This document shows positions 1 to 8,734 of a stretch of 64,000 nt of DNA, piece after piece. This DNA is from Telluribacter humicola (GTDB taxonomy: Bacteria; Bacteroidota; Bacteroidia; Cytophagales; Spirosomataceae). The stretch is taken from NCBI RefSeq assembly GCF_017355935.1, contig NZ_JAFIQT010000004.1, forward strand, positions 62,001 through 126,000, given 5' to 3'. Position 1 is the first letter of the stretch. Each line of letters begins with the position of its first letter. Below the pieces are notes generated by a model, which was not told the origin of the DNA, did no database searches, and worked only from the letters and a program-made list of their open reading frames with translations. Made by a program: the position numbers and the translations under genes.

Positions 1-771
1 CCAGTTACCTTTCTGGTAGGTTTTCGTCAATGAAGCAGTACCGTCTTTCTTTTCCTTCATAGTTACGGTAGCGGCGTCACCCCAGGAGGCGTTCTCGAAA
101 CCCGTGCCGAAAGTATCTGTGAAAATCTTATACGCCAGATCCATGTTCACGAATTCCTGCCGGGAGCGTATCCGTCCCGTACTGTTGGTTATGCTCAGAG
201 TACCCCGGGTAAGCTTGGTGGCGGGCATTTGAACAACCAGTTGCTTTTTATCTTTAGATATGATCGTGGCAGGGTCCGAAATTCCTTTTACCGAATCGGC
301 CACGGCTACGGCTGTCACATCATCCAGATTGTTACCCGTTAGTGTAATTACCGCGCCTTCGGTGAAATTGTATTCCGATACGTCAGTTACCGAAGGATAC
401 GCCAACACCCTGAAAGCGATGGTAGTCGACTTGCCGGCGCTGTTGGTGAATGTAATGTTCTGTACCCCGCCCGACGCATCTGTGGGTACGCGGAAGATCA
501 GCGCCTGATCGGTGTTGAGCGTAGGTTGGAATCCTGCGGGAACATCCTGCTTTTCGAAGGTGATCGTGCGCATGTCGCCGAGGCCGGTGCCCATGAGAGT
601 CACTACGCTGCCACTGGCGGCAGAGTCGGGCATGATTTGGGTGGCGACAGGGGTACCTGCCTCGAATCGTGGCGTTCCGTCCGTATCTTCCTCACAGGAA
701 GTGAGTGCCAAACCGGCCATCAACATCAGTGCGCCCAGGCCCGCAACTCGGTTGGAATTAGGTAATTTCAT
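1..771 (-). CDS. IPT/TIG-domain surface lipoprotein of a SusCD locus (partial, 3' end outside window)
   Basis: This reading frame opens at the ATG at 769-771 and stays open for 257 codons to the window edge, so only the N-terminal part is visible. It starts with a signal peptide and lipobox (LALTSC, Cys26), followed by acidic residues (EEDTDG), which fits surface-exported lipoproteins of Bacteroidota. Residues about 40-120 and 125-205 look like two IPT/TIG immunoglobulin-like repeats (patterns such as GSVVTLMGTGLGD and GAVITLTGNNLDD). Such proteins usually sit downstream of SusD and act as surface glycan-binding proteins. It lies 80 bp after the SusD stop on the same strand, so it is probably the third gene of that operon. 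The ligand cannot be deduced. It could also be the N-terminus of a larger surface enzyme. Confidence 0.82.
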   Translation of the reverse strand, partial: MKLPNSNRVAGLGALMLMAGLALTSCEEDTDGTPRFEAGTPVATQIMPDSAASGSVVTLMGTGLGDMRTITFEKQDVPAGFQPTLNTDQALIFRVPTDASGGVQNITFTNSAGKSTTIAFRVLAYPSVTDVSEYNFTEGAVITLTGNNLDDVTAVAVADSVKGISDPATIISKDKKQLVVQMPATKLTRGTLSITNSTGRIRSRQEFVNMDLAYKIFTDTFGTGFENASWGDAATVTMKEKKDGTASLTKTYQKGNW

Positions 772-850
772 ATGATTTGAAAATTTGCATGTTAGAGGTG
801 CTTTCCGGCAAAGCCTATTCATAGGGCTCTAACCGGAAAGCAACCGAAAA

Positions 851-2419
851 TCAATTGTAGTAGGGAACAGGCTCTTTGCTCAACTCGGGGTCCTGCACGA
901 TTTCTCCGGCAGGAATGGGCAGGTACATCTTATCCTCAGTGAAGTTCGTGATGTAATTAGCTCCCGTGACGGTCCCCCGGTTCTGCTTCTCGATGATGGA
1001 TTTCGCTTTAGCATAACCCTGGCGCTGAATGTCGTACCAGTAGTCGCCTTCGAAGGCAAACTCTACCCGACGCTCGTGCAGAATATCGTCGAGCGTGAAA
1101 GAAGTCCGGGCAGGTAGACCGGCCCGTTCCCGCACCAGGTTCAGGGCCTCGAGAGCTTTGGCATCGGTAGTGGAAGCGGCGACACCCAGGGTAGCTTCGG
1201 CATAGATCAGCAGTACATCGGCGTAGCGGAGTAGTACCACATTATTTCCTGAGTTCTGTCCCAGGACTGGATCACCGCCAAAACTCTTGCCGGGACCAGC
1301 GAAGTACTTGGCAATGTTGGAGCGGGTCGCATTGAGGCTACCTCCATCGGCAGTCGGCTGAATGGTGTCGTAACGGAAGCCATTGGCCATGAACTCATTA
1401 TACTTAGGCGCATTAACACGCTGAGGTTTCCAGCTTGAATTGATCCAGCCGTGCTCCATTACCGACCATTTCCGGCGCAAATCCCCAAACTCGTATTCCT
1501 GCAAAATGTCCAGCGTTGGGATGTACATTTCCCAGGCATCTGCTTCGGCCGTGCGCAGGGCACCCGCGCCCCGGTCGGGATTTTTTAAGTTACCCGTACC
1601 CCAGGGATCCTGAGAAAACTGGTGTTGAATAGAAAATAGCGACTCGGGATTATTGTTCATGCTCATTTTGGTGAACATGCCGTTGTAGTCACTCACCAGG
1701 CTGTACTTACCCGAATTGATGACCTCCTCAGCTTTTGCCTTGGCGTTGGCGTAGTCTTTGGTGTAGAGGTACAGTTTCGCCATCATACCCTTGGCCGAAT
1801 ATTTTGTCACGCGGCCCGGTACGTCAGTTTCGGGCAGACCCGCTTCAGCCATTTTCAATTCTTCCAGCGCAAAACGGAGCACGTCTTTCTGCAAATAGCG
1901 TGGAATATTGAAATTGCCGGACAGAGCAGTTTCACCCGGATCGGTAATGATGGGAGCCGCCCCCCAGGTGCGGGCAATGTAGAAAAACACCATCCCCCTA
2001 ATGAAATGGCACTCGGCAATGGCCGGGTCGAGGTAAGCTGCTCCGCCGCCGGTGGCTTTTTTCTCCTCAAAAGTTTTGATCATCACGTTGGCGTAGCCGA
2101 TGATCTTGTAAAAGGCACCCCAGGCCGCCCCGATACGGTCAGAAGCCGACGAAACTGTGAAGTTGAGGTACTCGACATCGGTATAGGTGAACATATTGCC
2201 ACCCATGACGTCGCCGATGGCATCCTGTGCACGGCTTTCGTAGTTGCGCCAAGGCAGGCCACTGTATAGGGTGCTGGTGGCCCCCCGCACTTCTTCAGCG
2301 TTGTTGTAGTAGTTGCCGGTGGTGGTACCCGACAGCGAGGGCCGCTCGATGAAGTCTTCCTTGCAGGAAGCCAGCACCAGCACGGGTAACAGTAGGGCTA
2401 TGAATGGTTTGAGTTTCAT
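851..2419 (-). CDS. SusD/RagB-family nutrient-binding outer membrane lipoprotein
   Basis: This is a 522-residue SusD-like lipoprotein that would cap the SusC channel and bind oligosaccharide at the cell surface. The start is placed at the ATG at 2417-2419 because it gives a compact lipoprotein signal (MKLKPFIALLLPVLVLASC, Cys19); an in-frame start 54 bp upstream would bury that signal. Typical SusD features are the YNNAEE segment near the N-terminus, the TPR-like region with AECHFIRGMVFFYIAR, the YSAKGMMAKLYLYTKDY stretch, and the C-terminal ERRVEFAFEGDYWYDIQR block. It follows the SusC gene by 106 bp and precedes an IPT/TIG lipoprotein on the same strand, the usual SusC-SusD-binding-protein order. 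Substrate unknown. Confidence 0.95.
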   Translation of the reverse strand: MKLKPFIALLLPVLVLASCKEDFIERPSLSGTTTGNYYNNAEEVRGATSTLYSGLPWRNYESRAQDAIGDVMGGNMFTYTDVEYLNFTVSSASDRIGAAWGAFYKIIGYANVMIKTFEEKKATGGGAAYLDPAIAECHFIRGMVFFYIARTWGAAPIITDPGETALSGNFNIPRYLQKDVLRFALEELKMAEAGLPETDVPGRVTKYSAKGMMAKLYLYTKDYANAKAKAEEVINSGKYSLVSDYNGMFTKMSMNNNPESLFSIQHQFSQDPWGTGNLKNPDRGAGALRTAEADAWEMYIPTLDILQEYEFGDLRRKWSVMEHGWINSSWKPQRVNAPKYNEFMANGFRYDTIQPTADGGSLNATRSNIAKYFAGPGKSFGGDPVLGQNSGNNVVLLRYADVLLIYAEATLGVAASTTDAKALEALNLVRERAGLPARTSFTLDDILHERRVEFAFEGDYWYDIQRQGYAKAKSIIEKQNRGTVTGANYITNFTEDKMYLPIPAGEIVQDPELSKEPVPYYN

Positions 2420-2525
2420 CTTATATACTATTTTAAATCTTTTCTTTACTTGAATTTTTACTATTAAGCGCATTGCAAGCGCGCCATCCAGGGGTTCGCG
2501 TTACGAACACAAACCAGCCGCTTTC

Positions 2526-5500
2526 TTAGAACTGCAGATTAGCACCCACAGTGAAGGTACGGGGATTGGGATAGTGCCCCGTGTCCACATTCATCAGCTT
2601 GATGCTGTTGTTGAAAGAACCGATTTCGGGATCATAACCTGAGTACTTGGTGAACGTCTTCAAATTCTGGATAGACGCATAGATACGTACATTCGAAATT
2701 TTTGCTTTGTTCAACAACGATGCGGGCAGGCGGTACCCCAGCGTGATGTTCTGGATCCGGGCGAAGGATGCATCCTCCACGTAACGATCAGACATGGCGG
2801 TGTTGTTCTTATTGGTGTTCGTGAAGCGGGGCAAGGTACCGTTGGGATTAGCTTCAGTATAGCGATCGTTCACGGTTGTCATCTGGTTGGTGTAGGCATT
2901 ATTTAACCCTTCCAGCTGCCAGCGCAGGAAGTTGAAAGCCTTGGCCCCCTGGCTTCCCTGCAAAAACAGAGAGAAATCAAATCCACTATAATTAAGTGTA
3001 TTGGTCAGGCCCCAGCTGAACTTGGGTAGCGGGCTACCGATGAAGGTATAGTCCTGAGCGTCGATTTTGTCATCTCCGTTGATATCCTTAAACCTGACAT
3101 CGCCCAACCAAGTTTCGGTCTGATTGACATTGTAGCCGAATTGGGGCAGGCTATTGTCCAGATCTTCCTGGGTACGGAACAGCCCGTCGGTCACAAGGCC
3201 CCAGAACGAACCCACCGGCCGGCCGGGTGTGGTGTGCGTGATGAGGTAGTTATTGTAGTACACCTTGCCATCAAGTGCCGAAGCCGCGCTGGCAGCCTGA
3301 TCGTAGCTGTTGGTGAATTGCGTAAAGACGAGGTTGGTCTTCCAGGTAAAGTCTCCCTTCTTGATGTTCGTCGTCGTGATGCCGATGTCCACACCCGTGT
3401 TGGTCATTTGCCCGGCGTTGCCCAATGGCGCTTTCAGGTCGTCCCACTGATCACCTACACCGATGAGGTTTGGACCGGTGAGGAAAATAATCATGTCAGA
3501 GGTTACTTTTTTATATACGTCAATGGTCGCATCGATGCGTCCACCCAGGAAGCCAAGATCAAGTCCCACATTGGAAGTTTTCACCGATTCCCATTTCAGG
3601 TTCGGGTTGGGAATACCGTTGATCATGTTGGAAGAGCCGAAGCCCACCGGACCGGAGAAAAACTGTACGGCACCCACGTAGGCCGGGTTGGGAGCGCCGC
3701 TTGGGAAGTTCTGGTTACCCACCACCCCGTAGCCCAGGCGCAGCTTGGTAAAGTTGAGTACGTTGCTGATAGCTCCCTTCATGAACTTCTCATTCGAGAT
3801 TGTCCAGCCCGCCGATACGCCGGGGAAGTAGCCCCAGCGATTGTTGGGGCCGAAGTTGGAAGAGCCGTCGGCCCGGAAACTGGCCGAAAGCGAGAAGCGC
3901 TCGTCGTAGGTGTAGTTGGCGCGGGCAAAATAAGATTCCATCGCCCATTGGCCTTTTCCACCACTTAGTCCCCAGGTAGTCTGGTCGGCGCTACCCGTGT
4001 TGAGGTCGAAGATATTGGCCTGCAAATCCACTTTGGTACCCGAAATGCCCTGGTAGTAGGAATTTTGCGCCTGGTGACCTAAGGTGCCCTGAATGCCATG
4101 CTTCTTGAAATACTTGTTGTAGCTCAGGTAATTGGTCAGTGACCAGTAGTAGCTGTCCGAGCGCGAGTCGATCAGCTTGCTGCGGAAGGAGGTACCCCCC
4201 ACGTTGCCCGCCTTCTGGAAAGCCTCGTTGTTGTTTTGTCCCAGTGAGTAGGACAGTTCGTTGCGGAGTGACAGGTCTTTCAGCAATTGGAATTCTGCGT
4301 ATAAGCTTCCAAAAATGGTATTGGTAGTCTTGTTATTGCCCCTGAACTGGCTGTTACCTACCAGGTTGGCATTGTTATACTGCACCCCGCCTATTGTCTG
4401 GCCACCGCCCCAAGATCCGTCCAGGTTTTTCACGGGTGTGAGTGGACTTGTAGAAGCACCCCACCAGATGGTACCCTCAGCCGCATCTGCTAATGATATA
4501 TTCTGGATACTTCGCGACACATTGGCGCTCAAGCCTACTTTGGCCCAGCTTTTCAACTGCGTGTCCATACTGAACCGCGAAGAGTACCTCTTGAAATCCG
4601 ACCCGAGCAGAATACCCTTGTTATCAAAATAGTTGAGGGATAGGTAATAGGTAGTTTTGTCGCGTCCCCCCGAAAAGCTCAGTTGCTGGTTATTAATTGC
4701 GCCGCGCTGAAACATAGCATCCTGCCAATCGGTACCAGGACCGAGTAGCTCAGGATTTTTGAATTCATCGGCAACTGGATTGCCAATGATAGGCAGTACT
4801 TCATTCTGGTAGCGGGCAAAGTCAGGTAGTTTCATCAGATCCAGACGCCGGGCCACTTCCGATATACCCGTGTACATTTCGTAAGTTATTTTGCCTTCAC
4901 CCGACCTGCCTTTTTTAGTAGTTATCAGAATAACCCCGTTGGCCGCCTGCGAACCGTAAATGGCCTGGGCGGAGGCATCCTTCAAGACGTCGATGCTCTC
5001 GATATCATTAGGGTTCAGCATGGCCATTACACTGTTGCCAGTTTGACCATCGCCACCGCCCAGACCCGCGTAGCCTGTGCTGGATGACGTATTGCCGCCC
5101 ACGAAGGGTACCCCATCGATTACAAACAGTGGATCGTTATTATTAATGGACGTTACACCCCGTACCTTGACCGACACACCGCCGCCGGGCTGGCCACCAT
5201 TGCTGGTCACGGTGACCCCGGCTGCCTTACCCTGCAAAAGCTGGTCAACGCCTGCCGCCGGTATGTCCTTGATATCCGTTACCTTCACTGTGGTAATGGA
5301 AGAAGTTACATCGGCCCGCTTCGAGGTACCGTAGCCGATCACGACTACTTCGTTAAGAGTGCGGTCAGCAGGTACCAGGGTGACGTTGATGGTCGTGCGG
5401 CTGCCTACTTCTACCTCCTGGGTGGTCATCCCGATAAACGAGAACACCAACACATTAGCACCAGCGGGCATATTGATGGTGTATTCACCATTCACGTTGG

Positions 5501-5747
5501 TCGTGGTACCCATTTGCATTCCTTTTACGGAAACCGTTGCACCCGGTAACGTATTGCCCTGGTCGTCCGTAACAACCCCTTTTATAGTTGCTTTTGCATC
5601 AATCAACTTATCTGCTTCAGCGGGCGTCACTTTGGCCAGTATCGGTTGACTTTTTATGGGCCTGGCATTGGTCGGGAGCTGGGCCTGTGCTGTGAGGCTT
5701 AGCCAACCACTCAGGATCAGGCATCCCGAAAGCACATGTTTCATCAT
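2526..5747 (-). CDS. SusC/RagA-family TonB-linked outer membrane transporter (no STN domain)
   Basis: About 1073 residues. The apparent longer frame begins with TTG, so an ATG at 5745-5747 or 5742-5744 is preferred; either gives a signal peptide ending near AQAQ. Domains in order: a carboxypeptidase-D-like Ig domain (about 55-135, KGVVTDDQGNTLPGATVSVK), a TonB-box-like stretch (LNEVVVIGYGTSKR), a plug domain (about 150-270, with NPNDIESIDVLKDASAQAIY), and a 22-strand barrel ending in aromatic Phe (GANLQF). No STN signalling domain precedes the Ig domain, so anti-sigma signalling is not expected, unlike the second SusC here. It lies about 90 bp downstream of the kinase gene on the same strand. 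Confidence 0.96.
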   Translation of the reverse strand: MMKHVLSGCLILSGWLSLTAQAQLPTNARPIKSQPILAKVTPAEADKLIDAKATIKGVVTDDQGNTLPGATVSVKGMQMGTTTNVNGEYTINMPAGANVLVFSFIGMTTQEVEVGSRTTINVTLVPADRTLNEVVVIGYGTSKRADVTSSITTVKVTDIKDIPAAGVDQLLQGKAAGVTVTSNGGQPGGGVSVKVRGVTSINNNDPLFVIDGVPFVGGNTSSSTGYAGLGGGDGQTGNSVMAMLNPNDIESIDVLKDASAQAIYGSQAANGVILITTKKGRSGEGKITYEMYTGISEVARRLDLMKLPDFARYQNEVLPIIGNPVADEFKNPELLGPGTDWQDAMFQRGAINNQQLSFSGGRDKTTYYLSLNYFDNKGILLGSDFKRYSSRFSMDTQLKSWAKVGLSANVSRSIQNISLADAAEGTIWWGASTSPLTPVKNLDGSWGGGQTIGGVQYNNANLVGNSQFRGNNKTTNTIFGSLYAEFQLLKDLSLRNELSYSLGQNNNEAFQKAGNVGGTSFRSKLIDSRSDSYYWSLTNYLSYNKYFKKHGIQGTLGHQAQNSYYQGISGTKVDLQANIFDLNTGSADQTTWGLSGGKGQWAMESYFARANYTYDERFSLSASFRADGSSNFGPNNRWGYFPGVSAGWTISNEKFMKGAISNVLNFTKLRLGYGVVGNQNFPSGAPNPAYVGAVQFFSGPVGFGSSNMINGIPNPNLKWESVKTSNVGLDLGFLGGRIDATIDVYKKVTSDMIIFLTGPNLIGVGDQWDDLKAPLGNAGQMTNTGVDIGITTTNIKKGDFTWKTNLVFTQFTNSYDQAASAASALDGKVYYNNYLITHTTPGRPVGSFWGLVTDGLFRTQEDLDNSLPQFGYNVNQTETWLGDVRFKDINGDDKIDAQDYTFIGSPLPKFSWGLTNTLNYSGFDFSLFLQGSQGAKAFNFLRWQLEGLNNAYTNQMTTVNDRYTEANPNGTLPRFTNTNKNNTAMSDRYVEDASFARIQNITLGYRLPASLLNKAKISNVRIYASIQNLKTFTKYSGYDPEIGSFNNSIKLMNVDTGHYPNPRTFTVGANLQF

Positions 5748-5837
5748 AATCAAAATATTAATAGTTAACTTAATTGATAGATTTAATAGGCAATGAAACT
5801 TTTACTCTGTAAATAGTTAATTTTCAACGTAATATAA

Positions 5838-7613
5838 TTAGGTACTTAAGCTCGTATCAGCCAGCTTTTCTATGGGTAGTGAGATCATTACGGAGGTACC
5901 CTTACCAGGTTGGCTCTGCCACATAACCTGCCCACCCAGAAATGCAATGCGGGAATGGATATTAGCAATACCGTTTCCGGCGAGTGATTCCTGTTCGAAA
6001 TCCGCCCCACTCCCATCGTCATCCACACTAATCAGGGTTGTTTCGTTACTGGCCATGACCTGTACGGTTATAGTGCGGGCATCTGCATGCTTAAGGGCAT
6101 TGTTCAGTAGTTCCTGCACGACGCGATAGATCATCACGGAGGCTTCGTTGCCCAGAGGGGGGATCTCACCGTAATGTTCCAGCACCAGTTTTGTCTCGTT
6201 GACCAGATTTAATTTTTGAACCAAATCTTCCAGAGCCGGAATAAAACCAAACGTAGAAAGCGAATAAGGTCTTAAATTACTGGAAATCAGACGCGTCTCG
6301 GTGCAGGCTTCGTCCAGAAACTGGTTCAGCGTCTCCTTGACTCTGAGCGGCAACTGCTCCTGGTGCGCCTCAACAAAGAGTTTGATCCGGGATAGCTGTA
6401 TGCCCAGTCCGTCGTGCAGGTCGCGGGCAATGCGGCTGCGCTCGCCTTCCTGTCCTTCGATCATGGCACGAAGCGATCTCAATTCCAGCTCACGGATCTG
6501 CTGCTGGGCTATTACCGTTTCCTGGTGCGCGATCAGCTTCTGCTGACGGCGCAGAAACACCAGGGCACCTACCCCCAGAATACTTATAATCAGGCCCGCT
6601 GCCAGCATAGAATTCACGACCCGCTGGGTACGGTTTTGCTCTTCAATCAATTTTTTTTCTACGGCCAGCGTATTGATCTGACTTTCGTACTCCTGCAGGC
6701 GAATGCTCTTAGTCTGCTCGGAGGTATTGAACCGATTAGCATAATCGAGCGTCTTCAGCGAAGCTTCGTAAGCCTTTTCGTAATCGCCCATTCGTGAATA
6801 GCTATCGGCTGTATGTCTGGATAATTCCCGCAGCATCGACAGATTATTCTCTGATTCAGCTATTTCAAAACTCTTACGATACGATTCAATGGCTTCTCTG
6901 GACTCATTTCTAAACTGATGCACCAGGCCCAGGTAAAAGTGATTCAGGGCAACGAGCCAGTTGATTTTCAGCGGCCGGGCAATACTCAGGCTCCGGTTGG
7001 CAAAGTATTCAGCAGAGTCCGGCATTTTAGCCCTTGAATAAGTATTTGCCAGCAAATTCAGAGCGTATGCCTGCGACTGAGGCTGCTTGTATTGTGCGCT
7101 CAATCGTTCTGTCTCGCGCAATTGAGTAATCAGATCCGATGGTATAGGCTCTTTTTTCTGGGCTATGTTAGCCAGCCCCAGCCGGCTCTCGATTACTTTA
7201 GGCATATTTTGCGTCCGTTCAAAGTATTGCCTGGCTTTCGTAAGGTACTTTTCAGCAGTTCCCTGCATGAAATAGTCGTGCGTATAGTAATCACCTATAA
7301 TGCTATATTCACTATAATAGCCCAGTGAGTCACCCAGCAAACCGTAATAGTGCAGCCCCTGGTAATAGGCATCCAGTGAATACTTATTGTACCCATACTG
7401 CTGGTGATACAATTGACCCAGATGATCGTACAACTGAGCCGCCTGTTCATATTTTTTACTTTGCACCAGCTGGGTAATTTGCTTTTTCACACTATCCACC
7501 GACGCCGAATCAGCCATAGCCATCCGTGGCTGGCTCTCACTCCGTGACGCTACCAGGGTCAAGGCGAGAATCCAACCAAATGAAAGAGCATCACGCAGGG
7601 TAGCAAGTTTCAT
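5838..7613 (-). CDS. TPR-containing sensor histidine kinase (HisKA_3 / NarX-type catalytic core)
   Basis: A 591-residue hybrid of secreted TPR sensor and cytoplasmic kinase. The longer frame begins with TTG; the ATG at 7611-7613 gives a clean signal peptide, so it is preferred. Residues 40-300 form tetratricopeptide-like repeats predicted periplasmic, 310-330 are coiled coil, 334-354 are a single membrane helix (MLAAGLIISILGVGALVFL), and the C-terminus has a HisKA_3 dimerisation helix with the phospho-acceptor in ARDLHDG (His400) and an HATPase_c domain (N-box ELLNNALKHAD, G1 DDDGSG, G2 GNGIANI). It follows the response regulator gene by 34 bp, so the two are probably co-transcribed and cognate. 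Stimulus unknown. Its position directly before SusC suggests, but does not prove, control of that locus. Confidence 0.92.
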   Translation of the reverse strand: MKLATLRDALSFGWILALTLVASRSESQPRMAMADSASVDSVKKQITQLVQSKKYEQAAQLYDHLGQLYHQQYGYNKYSLDAYYQGLHYYGLLGDSLGYYSEYSIIGDYYTHDYFMQGTAEKYLTKARQYFERTQNMPKVIESRLGLANIAQKKEPIPSDLITQLRETERLSAQYKQPQSQAYALNLLANTYSRAKMPDSAEYFANRSLSIARPLKINWLVALNHFYLGLVHQFRNESREAIESYRKSFEIAESENNLSMLRELSRHTADSYSRMGDYEKAYEASLKTLDYANRFNTSEQTKSIRLQEYESQINTLAVEKKLIEEQNRTQRVVNSMLAAGLIISILGVGALVFLRRQQKLIAHQETVIAQQQIRELELRSLRAMIEGQEGERSRIARDLHDGLGIQLSRIKLFVEAHQEQLPLRVKETLNQFLDEACTETRLISSNLRPYSLSTFGFIPALEDLVQKLNLVNETKLVLEHYGEIPPLGNEASVMIYRVVQELLNNALKHADARTITVQVMASNETTLISVDDDGSGADFEQESLAGNGIANIHSRIAFLGGQVMWQSQPGKGTSVMISLPIEKLADTSLST

Positions 7614-7647
7614 CCAGGCATTTAGGTAATTCAAATCAAAAGAACGA

Positions 7648-8295
7648 TCAGGTAATCAACTTCATCTCCATGGCGGTCTTAATCAAAAGTGCCGTATTGG
7701 GTGCTCCAAACTTCATCAGCAGACTGCTACGGTGAAACTCCACTGCCTTAGCACTCACAAACATCTGAGCCGCCATCTGCTGGGTGGTCAGTCCCTGAGC
7801 CATCAGCGCCAGCACCTCCGTTTCACGGGGCGTAAGATTGGGTTTCATGGCCACTCCGGTTGAAGATTTACGGCCTTTCGGCTCATCGTTCAGAAGGATA
7901 TTCGTTATGGTATCGTTGAAATATTGCTTCTTCTCATATACGGCCTTGATCGCCTCGATTAGCTCTAGCTTGGTAGTATTTTTCAGCAGGTACCCTTTGG
8001 CTCCCTTTTTAACCACCCGCTTGATCAGACTGGCATCATCGTGCATCGTCAGCGCCACTACCCTGGTTTCCGGAAAAGTGTTAGATATATATTCACACAG
8101 GCCAAGGCCTGCCTCAATGTTGGGAAAAGAAATATCCAGCAGCACTACATCGACTACGGTCTGATCCAGCCGTTCCATAACCGACTCCTTGCTGAAGCAG
8201 CGCTCGGTCACTGCTATATCTGGCGATCCAGAGATGAGCGACTCGATACCCTCGACAAAAACATTGTGATCATCAGCAATAAGTACGCGTATCAT
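7648..8295 (-). CDS. NarL/FixJ-family LuxR-type response regulator
   Basis: This 215-residue protein has an N-terminal receiver domain with the acidic pair DD (8-9), the phospho-acceptor Asp54 in VVLLDISFP, a Thr/Lys pair (ALTMHDD, then KGAKGYLLK), and a C-terminal LuxR helix-turn-helix at about 148-205 (LTPRETEVLALMAQGLTTQQMA). It is the first gene of a minus-strand pair with the TPR kinase, and NarL-type regulators normally pair with HisKA_3 kinases, so the partnership is well supported. It should be a cytoplasmic DNA-binding transcription factor activated by phosphorylation. Its targets are not shown by the sequence; the SusC/SusD genes downstream are the obvious candidates. Confidence 0.94.
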   Translation of the reverse strand: MIRVLIADDHNVFVEGIESLISGSPDIAVTERCFSKESVMERLDQTVVDVVLLDISFPNIEAGLGLCEYISNTFPETRVVALTMHDDASLIKRVVKKGAKGYLLKNTTKLELIEAIKAVYEKKQYFNDTITNILLNDEPKGRKSSTGVAMKPNLTPRETEVLALMAQGLTTQQMAAQMFVSAKAVEFHRSSLLMKFGAPNTALLIKTAMEMKLIT

Positions 8296-8734
8296 GACAA
8301 CTGGTAGGGCTTATGAATCGTAGGCAATAACAATCAGATTTACCTTTTATTGGAGTAAAGAATAAATATGACTTTGACCAAAATTTAGATTATCCTCTTG
8401 GACTTTGTTTTGCAAAAATAGGACTATTAGGCAAGGGGTGTACTAGTAAAAACCCTAATAAATTAAGACTTAGGGCTTTTACTAGACTTTGTAAAAAGAC
8501 TTGATATATGTCCTTACGTGCTTTATCCGAAGAAAATAATCCCAACAACAAATAGTCTACCTTTCGAAACAACGCCCTACCAACTATTAAAAGCTTTGGT
8601 TTCTCCCTTGACATATCCCCCTTACTTTTGGTTCAATTGTTTGGATATTTTCATGATTTACTATGCTTGTGATAACCAGCATTTCACATAAGCAACTGCC
8701 GCTTGCTCTTTTATTTCCACCAAAACTGCTTTAA
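8296..8734. other. Intergenic region with no convincing gene
   Basis: This stretch, about 440 bp, separates the leftward regulator gene from the rightward thioredoxin-like pseudogene. It should carry the promoter of the regulator-kinase pair. An open frame on the minus strand (8390-8614) has no recognisable motif and overlaps a strong hairpin, so it is not called. A minus-strand frame of about 40 codons ending near 8668 reads like protein (TFLSEEISNEHLHKLIKAV) and may be a gene remnant, but I cannot name it. Confidence 0.5.
8443..8485. repeat. 16-bp inverted repeat (hairpin)
   Basis: The arms 8443-8458 (CTAGTAAAAACCCTAA) and 8470-8485 (TTAGGGCTTTTACTAG) are complementary at 15 of 16 positions with an 11-nt loop. 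It lies about 150 bp upstream of the response regulator start and is not followed by a clear T-run. It may be a terminator of a lost gene, a repeat element or a protein-binding site. Confidence 0.7.

Noticed and set aside
3141-3968. 275-codon plus-strand frame inside the first SusC gene
   Set aside because: It is a shadow of the SusC coding sequence; no recognisable domain and odd Arg/Val/Gly-rich composition.
8390-8614. 74-codon minus-strand frame with Leu-rich sequence
   Set aside because: No motif, no clear signal peptide, overlaps a long hairpin; composition is what AT-rich non-coding DNA gives.
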